A stretch of DNA of 64,000 nucleotides. Source: Trichinella spiralis. Its lineage: Eukaryota; Nematoda; Enoplea; Trichinellida; Trichinellidae. The notes under the pieces were generated by a model that was given only the letters and a program-made list of their open reading frames with translations, had not been told where the DNA came from and searched no databases. The DNA lies in the NCBI GenBank assembly GCA_000181795.3, contig CM012954.1, forward strand, positions 1,975,238-2,039,237, in the 5' to 3' direction. The position numbers and the translations under genes are program-made. Of the stretch, positions 1 through 11,556 are shown in pieces. The stretch's first letter is position 1; each line of letters starts with the position of its first letter.

Positions 1-2264
1 TTGGAAACATTTGCAAACTTAGTTGTAACTTTTAAACTAAAAATAGCAAAAAATTTTCAAAACATTCTAGAATCACAATCAGATAATTCACATGCACAAT
101 TTAAAACATACATTCATCGTAAAATTATCTTAAAAATGAAAAATGAAACTTTTCACATTTTAAAACATCAAAAACTGAAATAATAAATACATACAATATT
201 CATCACGAATAAATTATTTATTATTTACAATAATTATTTGAACAACAAAATCACTGAAACAATTCTGTTAAAAGTGTTGCAAAATACGTCAGTATTCAAT
301 ATGAAATTTATGAAATACTTTGCATAATTTTGCAAATGAAAAATGAATACAAAACTGTTCAACAATTCTCACGTTTACAGGAATAAAATTGCTTCTTCAA
401 TCTACCAACAACTGCACAAAAACGAGACCGGTATTAATTAAATATTAAAATACTAATTAACCATTTATAATAAAAAGCATGATCAATTGCAGATACTTTC
501 AATTTGAAATGCACAAAGTCGCACACTGTCACAGTATTGAAGCATTGCAATTTGAAATTGAATGAAATACTTTTCAAAACAATTTCTACGTATTAATAAA
601 AAAGACAAACCATTCCAAGCATATTAACTTACTGACAGTTCTTTTCAAAAAGTAGTATAGAAAAAGTACAGTACATGAGTGCCTAGTTGACTTTACAGAA
701 ATAAATTCAAGTTTTATAAAAATATGGCGCCGAAAAGTTCGCAACAATTTGAACAATGGCACATTAAACAATGCTTTCTGTTTGAAATTTTAGGCAAATT
801 TATAATAAATACAATTTATTTTATGTAGAAATTATTGAAATTCATATTTAAGTTGAACAAATAAGCTGAAATTAAATAAAGTTGTTAAAATATTTTAAAT
901 ATTTAAATTAACATTTTTGTAGGTCAACAGAGTAGATATATTTAATAATAGATTTTTTCTTTTAAATAATAATTCGAATAATAAATTTTATTATTTTATA
1001 ATTTTTACAGTAAAAATTAATTAAATTTGCATATCTTGTTTTGAATATGAAATAAATTTATAACTTTTATTGGGTTTATTACATTTATTTAAAATTTAAA
1101 TGAAATTAATTGAAAAGTTTGTTTCGCAATTAGCACAATTAGAACACCCTGCCAAAGAATGACGTGTTAGTACTTGTTGGTCAAAGAGCAACAGTGTTGC
1201 TGTTGTTCAATTGCTGTTCAGAACAATTTTTAAAATTTATTATGAAAATTTGCTTCCTCACTGTTTTGTTTGTAACTTTAATTGAATTATTTCAGTCGCA
1301 TGATTTTTCATCTTTTTACAGTCGTTTCATTTTTTATATCGCATGGTATATTTAATTCAATAACAATAGCATTTGTGAATTACGTGTAATGTTGATCGTT
1401 CTTTTTAAATTGTAAATTTTGATACTGTCGCTTTGCAACCAGTTGTGGAAAAGTTTTACGAGTTAGGCCAGGAAATGAATGCATGAATTGAATGTTTGAA
1501 TTGTATAAATATGAAATGGGAAAATGTTTTATTTGTAATTTTGAATTCAGTTGAACACAGATTTGCTGATTTTTTCCATTTTCGCTGATTCATTGTCGGA
1601 AAAATTGACCAGCGTTAAGCTTGCCAGAAAGATTTACGACATCAACTGACTTTAAAATCAATGAAAAATTGGGCATTTGTTTAATAATGCTGTCGTGAGT
1701 CTATATTCTTCATTTTCTTCTTCTCTTTACGTTTCAGAAATTGTTTTACCTTATTTTTATTACTTTATTTTTCATTAAATGCAACTTTCAGTCGATCATT
1801 GTCAGCATTGCAAAAATACATTTCGCTTCTACTTTCCATAGAAAACTTTCAGATTTCAACATAGTAATCAGTTTTGTTTGCTCATAGTTTCAAAGTTGCA
1901 TTTGTTGTTTGTCAAATTCAGTTTCATTGTTTGCTGCTTTTTCGATAACTCTGATCAAGCTTGATGAGAACTGCATTTTATTTATTTCCTGCTGTTGTCG
2001 TGTGTTGAACACTATGCAAGTTTACAAAGCAGCCGTAATATTAAAGTTGTTGCCCTTTTAAATCGAATCATTGCCAAATGGATCGGATGATGAGCATCGG
2101 GCTAACAGGGATTGATTTCAGCGTTGTTGACGAAAGTTCGTGAAGTGCAATTTCATTTCAAAAGAAATCATCGCGTTATCAAATGAGATATCGTGATTCT
2201 ATTCATTTTAATATTTAATATTTTTCTTTTGATTGATAATATTTTCAGATTTTCTGTTCACAAA
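1..2264. other. AT-rich intergenic region upstream of the inositol monophosphatase gene
   Basis: I see no supportable gene here. The short open frames lack family resemblance and splice context. The DNA is strongly AT-rich with many A and T runs. A T-rich 3' splice site (attttcag) ends at about 2248, 16 bases before the downstream start codon. It could be a trans-splicing acceptor or the end of a 5' UTR intron. Confidence 0.6.
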
Positions 2265-3887
2265 ATGGAAAAAGAAGCCTATCGTGTTGTTCTCAGGTTG
2301 GTCCAAGAAAGTGGAAACGTAAGCATTTAAGCAATTAATTTCTCTTTATTATCATCATATTTTTTGATTTTTTTGAATAGCTAATTCGCGATGCTTTCCG
2401 ACGAGCTGGGGGCGTTAATGTGATGACCAAAACAAGCGATGTTGATTTGGTCACTGATGTTGATCAAAAAGTTGAACAAGTTCTTGTCGATGGAATCCGT
2501 TCCAAATTTCCAGATCATCAGTAAGTTTAGCAGTTTATTATAATTGTTTTTTGTTTTCAGCTCTATAATTTCAATTGAAATTAAAAAATTTTTTAAACAA
2601 AAAATATACTGATTTTGTCATTTGTAAAGGTTTTGTAGTTGATAGTACAGATAAATAAGGTTATTTAGTATCTTTGTTAAAAATTATATACAGTATTATA
2701 ATTAAATAATTATTTGTAAAATATATCAATAGTACTTGAAAATCTTTTAGTGAAATAGTATTATTGTTTTTTATGTGTGCAATAGTATTCTGAAATCGAA
2801 TAAATTGTTAATGAAATTGAAAATGCATTCAATATAATATGTATGATTGAAGCTTGCTTTAAATTTTATGGAAAAAATCACTATTTTTACTTTTCCTCGA
2901 AATTGAACAATGCAAGCTGACAGCAGAATGTTATTGAGTTACGAAAAACTTGCATAAATCCTGGATTTTATAAAATTTAAAAAATAATTAATACAATATG
3001 AAAAGGGCTTGGATTTATGTATGATGACTGCTAGATTTATTGGAGAAGAATCGACAGCGATGGGCAAAAAGGGCATGTTCACTGATGCACCAACTTGGAT
3101 TATTGATCCAATTGACGGCACTACCAATTTTGTTCACAAGTATACTTTGCTTTTTGATGTCAGCTTGTTATTGGTGTAGTGCTGTTTGTTTTTCATAGGG
3201 TGCCGTACGTATGCATCTCAATTGCATTATACATGAAGAAAGAACCTCGCATTGGTATTGTTTACAATCCAATTTTGGAAGAATTGTTCACCGCTCGTAA
3301 GGGACTGGGCGCTTTCAGAAATGGTTTTCCTATTCAAGCATCTAATACCACAGGCATGTCTTTTGTTTATGATTAATTTTTAATTTAAATTTCAAATTTT
3401 CAGTGTTGAACAAAGCGTTGCTACTTTTGACGTTTGGTGTTCAGAATCGATTCAGTTTGCCGAACGCTGTCGACGTTTATTTGCAAAATAATAAGCGTAT
3501 CGTTGAACAAGGCATTCGTGGGTATGTAAATGTTTATCGAATAATAAAGGTTCTCAATTGCTGTTTTTGCTTAGTCATCGTTCGTTTGGAAGTGCGGCAT
3601 TGAATATGTGCTACGTGGCGTTGGGATGTGCTGACGCATACATCGAATTTGGCCTTCACTGTTGGGATATAGCTGCTGGAAGGTTGATTGTCGAAGAGGC
3701 GGGAGGTTTGGTTATTGATCCTTCAGGTAAATTTGATTCAGTTCTTTTTATTCATTATAATTCGAAAAATCAACATTAAGGTGGTCCAATTGACATCATG
3801 GCACGCCGAGTACTTGCATGTTCTACAGCAGAGTTGGGTAAAGCTATTGGTGACATTGTCGAAGTGATTGATTTGCCCAAAGATTAA
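2265..3887 (+). CDS. IMPA1: Inositol monophosphatase (IMPase)
   Basis: This enzyme hydrolyses inositol monophosphates to free myo-inositol in the cytosol, feeding phosphoinositide synthesis; it is Mg-dependent and lithium-sensitive in the family. Seven exons join in phase: 2265-2318, 2381-2520, 3035-3139, 3199-3353, 3404-3521, 3575-3726 and 3781-3887, giving 276 aa against about 277 for animal IMPA1. The metal-binding residues are visible: GEES around residues 68-71, the DPIDGTTNF motif starting at D89, and the C-terminal HCWDIAAG motif. The C-terminal exon ends in a short acidic tail. Intron 4 (3354-3403) only keeps frame if it begins with GC rather than GT. The gene is tail-to-tail with GRP94, 407 bp away. 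The C. elegans counterpart is ttx-7; orthology is inferred from memory of the family. Confidence 0.93.
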
Positions 3888-4294
3888 TATCATCTTTTCC
3901 AAATTAGGCCATTTATTTATTTACTGCTTCGTAGTATATTACCCTTTTTTAAAAAAGTTTTTATTCATTCATTCATTCATTTTGCAGTTCCAATTCCTAA
4001 TTTGCAATTAACCGTAGTTATCGGGGAAGTTTTTATTACTAGATTAAACGCAGAACAATTTTTATTCGCATTCATCAGTGTATATTTAAACTGAAAGTCA
4101 ATAATTGTGCAGCACAGCCCAGACTATAAGAAAAAACACGAGAACATGAATAACAAGAAAGGTTAATAACAACGAAGAAATATGGTTAATATTTTGTTAT
4201 AAATATTCGTATATTATGTCTTTACGCACATATATATATATATAAATAGATAAATATAAATGTATGCTTATCCTCAGCTGAAACCGAGTCCAAT
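3888..4294. other. Convergent spacer between IMPase and GRP94
   Basis: This 407-bp stretch lies between two stop codons on opposite strands and holds the 3' UTRs of both genes. It has an ATTC tetranucleotide run near 3964-3980 and a TA run near 4231-4243. No gene is seen. Confidence 0.7.
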
Positions 4295-7200
4295 TTACAG
4301 TTCATTATGTTCTTCTTTTTTACTTTCTTCCTCTTTTTTCGTTTTCTAAAACATTTGGGAAATTTCACTGCTTCGCCAACAAGAAACAAAAGCAGTTTTG
4401 TACTCACCTCATCATCTTTGACAAAGTGAGGTACGTAAGTATCTAAATCGATTGGCTCCTCTTTTGGAATAGGAGGCAAATCCTCCTCAGCATCCTCTTC
4501 GATCTCTTCTGCCTAAAGTAATATTACTTTTTAGAATATTTTTATAAGAACTCTTTTCACATTGCTCACCCCTTCGTCAGGATTCAGATTCAACGCTGAC
4601 TTTAGCATGACGTCGATGCGATCGGCAAAATCAGCAGAATCTTTGAGCAAGTAACCAGATCTTAGCGTTGCCGCATCGTAAAGCAGCCTGGCAACACTCA
4701 GTGCTAACGGATCGCTTTTATCCTCATCTACCCGCTGCTTGATTGCTTTGATAACAGGATGATATGGATTTATTTCGAACACTTTCTTCTCTTTCATATA
4801 ATACTCTTGTGTTGGATCCTGAGATTTTGAGTATGTCTGACTGCGCATCAAGCGTTCCATGTTGCCTGACCATCCCCAAGCACTGGCCACCAATGCGCAT
4901 GGCGATTTTGTCAACCGTTGCGACAATACGGCCTTTTCAATCTAAAAGCAAGATGTATGTTTTTTTTCTTTACCATACGAATCTTTTTCTTTGTATAAGC
5001 ATAATAACAAACAAACCTTATCTTTCAAAGCATCCTCTTTCAACCATTTCAGTGTTTCACTGAAATCGTTTTCAAGATCCGCAATGCGTTGTTTGCTCTT
5101 CTCGCTCATCTCCAACGACAAACCTTCTTTGGCGACATTTTGGAATTTCTTGTTATCGAATTCTGGCAAAGAGTTCATGCAATATTCGTCCACTGGGTCG
5201 ACCAGATAAAGCACTTCAATGCCTTTTTTCAGCAAACGTTCCACAAATGGACTCGACTCTACCTGCAAATGTGCATTTTTTAATATCAATTTCAAATATC
5301 CATACCAAGAGCGAGCCACCGACCTCTTTACGACTTGTGCCGGCCATGTAATAAATGACTTTCTGACGTTCGCCCATCCGTTCCACATATTCCGCCAGCG
5401 AAGTCAAATCGCTCGGATGATTGGACGATTGGAAGCGAAGCAGTTTCGACAAACGCTGTCGATTGCCTGGATCTTCGAAAACGCCCATCTTGATCACTGT
5501 ACTGTATTCTTTCCAGAATTTTTCAAACTTTTCCTTCGGTAACTTTTTCAACAAATCCAACACTTTTCGTACAAGCTTCTTGCGAATCACCTTGATCAAT
5601 TTGTTCTGTTGCAACGTCTCACGGCTAACGTTCAACGGCAAATCATCCGAGTCGACAATGCCTTTGATGAAGGCCAAATATTTCGGCATGAAATCTTCAA
5701 ATTCATCGCTGATGAATACACGTCGAACGTAAAGTTTGATGTTCGAATTGCGCTTCATGCTTTCACGGTAAAGGTCTGACGGTGCTCTTTCTGGAATGAA
5801 CAAAATTGACTTGAAGCTGACTTCACCTTCTGCCTGGAAATGCGTGTAAGCCAAAGCTGAGGAGTAATCTTTCGTCAGTGATTTGTAAAATTCTTGGTAT
5901 TCTTTCTCCTCAATATCAGCAGCCCTGAAATGGACAATTTACATATTTTATCGGTGAACTGAAATGGAATCAGTTGTTTTTTTTTCAATGCTCACTTTCT
6001 CAGCCAAATTGGTTTTGTGTCGTTCACCAGTTCCCAATCCCAAACAGTTTTAGTCTCTTTTTTCTTTTTTGGTTTCTCTTGCGCAGCTTCTTCTACTTTG
6101 CCTTCTTCGTCTTCAATAGGTGATTCTTCTTTCTTCTCTTCCTCCTCTGCCGATTCTTCCACATCAACAGTCTGAAATTCGAAGATGAATTATACAAAAT
6201 GCGCCTACTTTTTTTGTTCTTATTAGTTCACTCACTTTACTTTTCCACAGATAAATATTGAAATTGATAAACTGGCTGTATTTTTTTACCAACTCTTCCA
6301 GTGTGTTCGGTTCCAAGAAATTCTGTGATTCTTCTTTAATGTGTAATCTGAATTTCCTATTCTATATTTTCGTAATAGAAAAGAACATTTTCTCTTACGT
6401 TACTGTTGTACCACGACCCAACTCATTACCCCTGGGGTCTTCAAAAACGTTGAATGACCCGGCATCAGATTCCCAAATGTGCTGCGTATCATTGTTATGT
6501 TTCGATGTCACTGAAATTTATCAACAATCACAATAAGCAGTGCAAATGAAATGCCCAAGCATTAATTGGTAGTACCAACAACGCGATCAGCGACAAGAAA
6601 ACTCGAATAGAAACCAACGCCGAACTGTCCAATAAGATCTTGCTGTTCCTGAGGAGAAGCTTCGGAAAATTTCTTAAAAAACTGCGACGTTCCTGACCTA
6701 GCAATGGTGCCAAGATTGCCGATCAATTCTGCTTTGGTCATTCCAATCCCAGTATCAGTAATATGCAAAACATTGTTTTCCTTGTCCGCCTGAATTGAAT
6801 TCATTCAATAAATAACTACATGACAGTGCACTATTACAGTAAACCTTAATTCGTATCGAAAGTTCTGGTTTTGTTTCCATTGCTTGAGGATCAGTGAGCG
6901 ATAGCAAACGAATCTTGTCTAAGGCATCTGATGCGTTTGAAATCAATTCTCTGAGGAAAATCTAAAAATGCAAAACCATTTACATTTTATTAATGATTAT
7001 AATTAACGATTTTGATCTTACTTCTTTGTTCTTGTACAAGCTGTTTATGATCAGTTTCATCATACGATCTACTTCTGCCTGGAAAGTGTGGTGTTCCGCT
7101 TTCTGTCGTAATTCCTTCATTTGCGATACGCTGATGCCATCAAGTTTTATAGCCTCCTCTTCCCTGTTGAATGAATTAAAAATATTTTTAATTAAAATAA

Positions 7201-7998
7201 AATTTCGAACATTCGATTTTTTAAAATCTTGAAATTAATTCCCTGGATTACATTATGAAAAACAATAAACCTTGCTTATCGTTATGATACTGTAATTTCC
7301 GTGTAAAAAGCTGACGTCAAATAAAACCTTATTACTTAAAGGTCGAAGATTGTTAACGATAATGTGAAATAATGCTTTGTAAATAAAATTTGATCACTAA
7401 ATTATGAATCTGCCGCACTGCACAGCAACTAACGCTACTTAAAGCACAGTTATTTAAAAGATTTAATTCAATGCATTCTTTACGTTACGTAATTGTAAAT
7501 AAATATATAATCATCAGAAGGATATGTCAAATTTTGTGTTGCTTATACAAACACCCCCTATAACGTAATTATCACAACAAATATTAAAGTTAGACTGGGC
7601 TGCTAAGTGTTATATTTTAATGAACAACAGACTTAAACATGATAAAAAAATTTCACCCGTAATATAACCCTAAGCTAACATTATTTCTAAAAATTATTTG
7701 ATAAATAATTTAAAATATATTCGAACATATTTATATCGCATACCACTGTATGTACGCACACAATAAAACCAGTGTAAAAACAAGTTTAAAAATAAATCAA
7801 AAATAATAAATACCTTTGTATAGTTTCGTCATCTGTTCTGGAACCTTCCTTGTGTTTGCCTAGATTTGGATCCACCGATGGAGAAGCATCATTATCATCT
7901 TTCACCTTGTCGTTAGCGGATGCAAAATTGCATTCCACAATGGCGACGGCTAAAGCAACAGCAAGAATCAACCACAACTGTTTCGGTACGTTCCACAT
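4295..7998 (-). CDS. HSP90B1: Endoplasmin (GRP94, ER-resident HSP90)
   Basis: This ATP-dependent chaperone folds secreted and membrane proteins in the ER lumen. Twelve exons join in phase: 7998-7814, 7163-7022, 6961-6845, 6789-6576, 6510-6399, 6347-6236, 6171-5996, 5924-5306, 5262-5017, 4941-4570, 4512-4408 and 4345-4295, giving 816 aa. An N-terminal signal peptide starts [14 protein letters not shown]; an upstream TTG in frame is not used. The GRP94-specific SRTDDE pre-N segment follows, then the HSP90 ATPase core ([29 protein letters not shown]), an acidic linker with KKKK, and the middle domain. A 51-nt last exon encodes a charged tail ending in HNEL, a KDEL-type retention signal. A donor 18 nt upstream (exon 8 ending at 5324) would remove six residues that look like an insertion relative to the family. 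Upstream lies a perfect ERSE. Confidence 0.96.
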
Positions 7999-9152
7999 GC
8001 CGACCTTGATGAACAATTACTGATGCAGACGTGGTCGAAAACTTAAGCACTTGTACTACAATGAATGCCAGTTGTCAAATAATGATTGGTTTTACGAAAA
8101 CCTGAAAATCACCAAAACGTTAACGTGGCCAAAGCCTATTGGATGAACGTCAAGCCGAAAAACAGACGCTATTAAATATTTGCACTGTCTGTTAGCAGGG
8201 TCGATTGGACAAATACTTCTCTCAAAAAGGCTGTCAGCATATGAGCGTTCAGTTTAAGGACAAGCAAATATAAGTTCAGCCTTTACATAATCAAACGGTT
8301 TAATAATGTTTCAAACTATGCGTTATGCAAATTTACAAACATTTTTCAACGTTATTCTGTTCATAAACTTGAACATTATCAACACGAATATTAAGTTGCT
8401 GTAAAATGCTATGAAATCATATTTCAAATGACAAACAATGCTTTTACGTATTAAACATAATCAATTGGATCAGTCAAAGCACTTACGGTACCATCTTGAC
8501 ATTGACTTGACTTATAAATTACAAGTAGCTCTGGTTTTATAGTGAATAAAGTGCTTGAAAATAAATTAAATGTATATCAGTGAAATCAATAACATTGCAA
8601 TAGAATGTAATACTATTGCACATTTAGTTGAATAAATTATTTAGAAATTAAAACTAAAAAACTAAATCAATAATTTAGGTCGTAATTGCATATTACACAT
8701 TTTCAGATACTCAAGTCTCTTAATTCCATTAAATAATTGAAGCAATCAATAAAATTGACGTCATCGAAAGGACCGATAAACGTGATTATCTTTTAACTGT
8801 AGAATGACCTTTCCTTGTGCTTTGTGAATAGTTTTTTTGGAGCATATTTTTATTTTGGGGTGAAATTTTTTTATTTAAGAGGTCTATTAGTAATAAATAT
8901 TTTTATTTTATTATTGTAGATTCAAGTTATGTATTAATTAACCTTGATGATTAGCATCATTACCATACTATAAATCGTCCTTACTGAGCATAGGAATACA
9001 TGTTTCCTTTTCGTATAGTAATTGAAGAAGCTTATTCTATTCTGCGTCAAGATTTCATATATATATATATATATATACTTGCGAAAGAGAAAATATTTTG
9101 ATGAATTTACTGTACACTTTTAGAACTGTTTTTTTATTTTAGTTTAGCAGCA
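7999..9152. other. Divergent intergenic region between GRP94 and Rab GDI
   Basis: About 1.15 kb lies between two outward-facing start codons, so promoters of both genes should be here. It contains the ERSE described separately, a TGACGT motif near 8758 and a TA/AT run at about 9058-9076 close to the GDI start. No gene is seen. Confidence 0.6.
8124..8142 (-). promoter_or_regulatory. Perfect ER stress response element (ERSE) of GRP94
   Basis: On the GRP94 strand the sequence is CCAAT, nine bases, then CCACG, an exact match to the vertebrate ERSE consensus bound by NF-Y with ATF6 or XBP1. It lies 126 bp upstream of the GRP94 start codon. A second CCAAT on the same strand lies closer to the start (near 8084), and a TGACGT core lies near 8149. 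ER-stress induction of GRP94 is established for the family; function here is inferred. Confidence 0.7.
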
Positions 9153-10957
9153 ATGGACGAAATTTACGATTGTGTCATTCTTGGCACAGGATTAACTGTA
9201 TGTTTAATGTAGAACTCCTTTTATGAAAGCAAAGCATGATTATTTATTCTGAATTTAGGAGTGCATCGTGTCAGGCATGTTGTCGGTTAGTGGTAAGAAA
9301 ATTCTGCACATGGATCGAAACAACTATTATGGTGGTGAAAGCGCATCAATAACTCCGCTTGAAGATGTTTGTTCATATCATTGAGTACATTGCGCATTTT
9401 TATTTTATTTTATTTTTGTTGTAGTTATTTGACAAATTTATGCCTGGAACGAAGCCGTTAGAATCAATGGGACGAGGACGAGATTGGAATGTGGACTTGA
9501 TTCCGAAGTTTTTGATGGCAAATGGTAGTGTTAAGCTTGTGCTTGAGTTTTATTTAATGACGTACAAGTTATAGGCGAGTTGGTTAAGTTGCTACTGTCG
9601 ACTGGTGTGACTCGATATTTGGAATTTAAATCTATAGAAGGTTCATTTGTTTACAAAGGTGGAAAAGTTTACAAAGTACCTGCTGATGAAGCAGAAGCAT
9701 TAACAACAAGTAATAGAAGTGATTTTACGATTTGTTTTGAATGTTAATCTATTTAGGTTTGATGGGAATTTTTGAAAAGAGGCGTTTTAAGAAGTTCCTT
9801 GTCTGGGCACAGAATTTCGATTTTGATAATAAAGCTACATGGGAAGGTTTGGATCCTTATACCAATACAATGAATGATGTATACAGAAAATTTGATTTGG
9901 ATGAAAATACGGCCGATTTTACAGGCCACGCGTTGGCACTTTACATCAATGACAAGTAGGTTATGTTTTCAATGCTGTTTATTTTGTCCTTTTTGCAATT
10001 TTCAAAAAGGACCTGTTTCTATTTTTGTCTAATTTTGTATAGGTACAAAAATGAGCCGTTTGGCGAAACTGTGAAGCGTGTAAAGTTGTACAGCGCTTCA
10101 TTGGAGCGTTATGGAAAGAGTCCATATTTGTATCCACTCTATGGACTTGGCGAACTTCCGCAGGGTTTTGCAAGATTGAGCGCCATTTATGGTGGTACAT
10201 ACATGTTGGATACACCAGTCGATGAAATTGTGATGGAAAATGGATGCGTCATTGGAGTCAGATGTGGAAATCAGACTGTTCGTTGCCGTCAAGTCTACTG
10301 TGATCCATCATATGCGCCAAATTTAGTTAGACATGTCGGAAAAGTATTTGGAAATTTTTGTTTTAATCTTTTGTTTTATTTTTTTACATTTTTTGATTAG
10401 GTAATTCGTGCAATTTGTTTGCTTAATCATCCTATCCCCAACACGAACGATTCTAAATCTTGTCAGATCATTATTCCACAGAGGCAAGTCGGTCGTCAGC
10501 ATGGTAATCCGGGATACATTTGAAAATTGCATCAATTTTATTCTTATCATCCTGCATTATAGACATTTATATATCCATGGTGTCATATACCAACATGGTG
10601 GCGGCAAAGGATTGGTATGTCGCTATTGTCAGCACAACCGTTGAAACAAACAGTCCTGAATCGGAACTACTTCCTGGTTTGCAGCTTTTGGGTTCAATAA
10701 CACAAAAGTGAGCACGTTTTTCTAGGTATTCATATGATTTGTCAAAAGCATACATTTTAAGATTTGTGTCGATTTCTGATTTGATGGAACCAGTAAACGA
10801 TGGGAGGACCAGCCAGGTTTTTATCAGCAAAAGTTATGATGCTACATCGCATTTTAAAACGACGTGCGACGACGTGATTGATATTTTCCAAAGAGGCACA
10901 GGTGAACCGTTCGACTTTTCCAAAATCAGCCATCTAACTCTTGAAGACACACAATAA
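9153..10957 (+). CDS. gdi-1: Rab GDP dissociation inhibitor
   Basis: Rab GDI extracts prenylated GDP-bound Rab GTPases from membranes and recycles them through the cytosol for vesicle traffic. Nine exons join in phase: 9153-9197, 9259-9366, 9425-9524, 9575-9709, 9757-9955, 10043-10343, 10401-10503, 10563-10707 and 10726-10957, giving 455 aa (animal GDIs are about 447). The N-terminus has the FAD-like fold signature with the conserved block [17 protein letters not shown]. Later blocks match GDI rather than the Rab escort protein: [37 protein letters not shown] and [18 protein letters not shown]. Exon 1 ends in the middle of the glycine-rich loop. Introns are 18-87 nt as modelled; the 18-nt gap between the last two exons (10708-10725) is unusually short and should be checked. 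Confidence 0.93.
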
Positions 10958-11556
10958 GAAAATTATTCTATTGCATGCATAAATACCTTTAAAAAATTCC
11001 ATTCTTGTATTTGTCATTATTGTCTGTGGCTCGATGGTGCCAACATGGCTTTTCTGGATGATGAAATATGTATTTTTCTGAGCGTTTTTGTGAGTTTTGT
11101 TTCTTATGTCCTCTTATTTGTCATAATGGAATGATTTAAGTGATTGTCACATTCATTATTTTTACTAATGCACAAAGATATATCATACAATTTTTTGAAT
11201 ATTTGTTTCACATTCCCATATGCTTAATTGCAGCTTTTGTTGTAACACTTTTCTGTCGTGGTTGGAGGCATCACATTTCATTCAAATTCCTTAACGTTCA
11301 TTTCTTTTGCAGTACTCGCTTTTCATATCTATATCATACGTTTTAAAGATCAACAATTTTAGTAAAAATTTGAATATACTATCAAACCAGCATAGCGGTT
11401 TACTACTATTATCAAACCGGCTGAACTGAAAACGAATAAAATATTTCGCCAAACATTGATTATACTGAATAATTTGAAGTTCATCGAATTTTATAATTCA
11501 AGACAAAAATAGACAACCAATAATTAAACGAAAAAAATTTTTTAATGAATTCCCTT
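10958..11556. other. Convergent spacer between Rab GDI and signal peptide peptidase
   Basis: About 600 bp between two stop codons, expected to hold both 3' UTRs. I see only short AT-rich open frames with no resemblance to known proteins. Confidence 0.6.

Noticed and set aside
4222-4407. Lysine-rich C-terminal extension of GRP94 as the main product
   Set aside because: It reads through a good GTGAGT donor; splicing to the next exon gives a tail ending in a proper ER-retention signal, so the extension is at most an intron-retention form.
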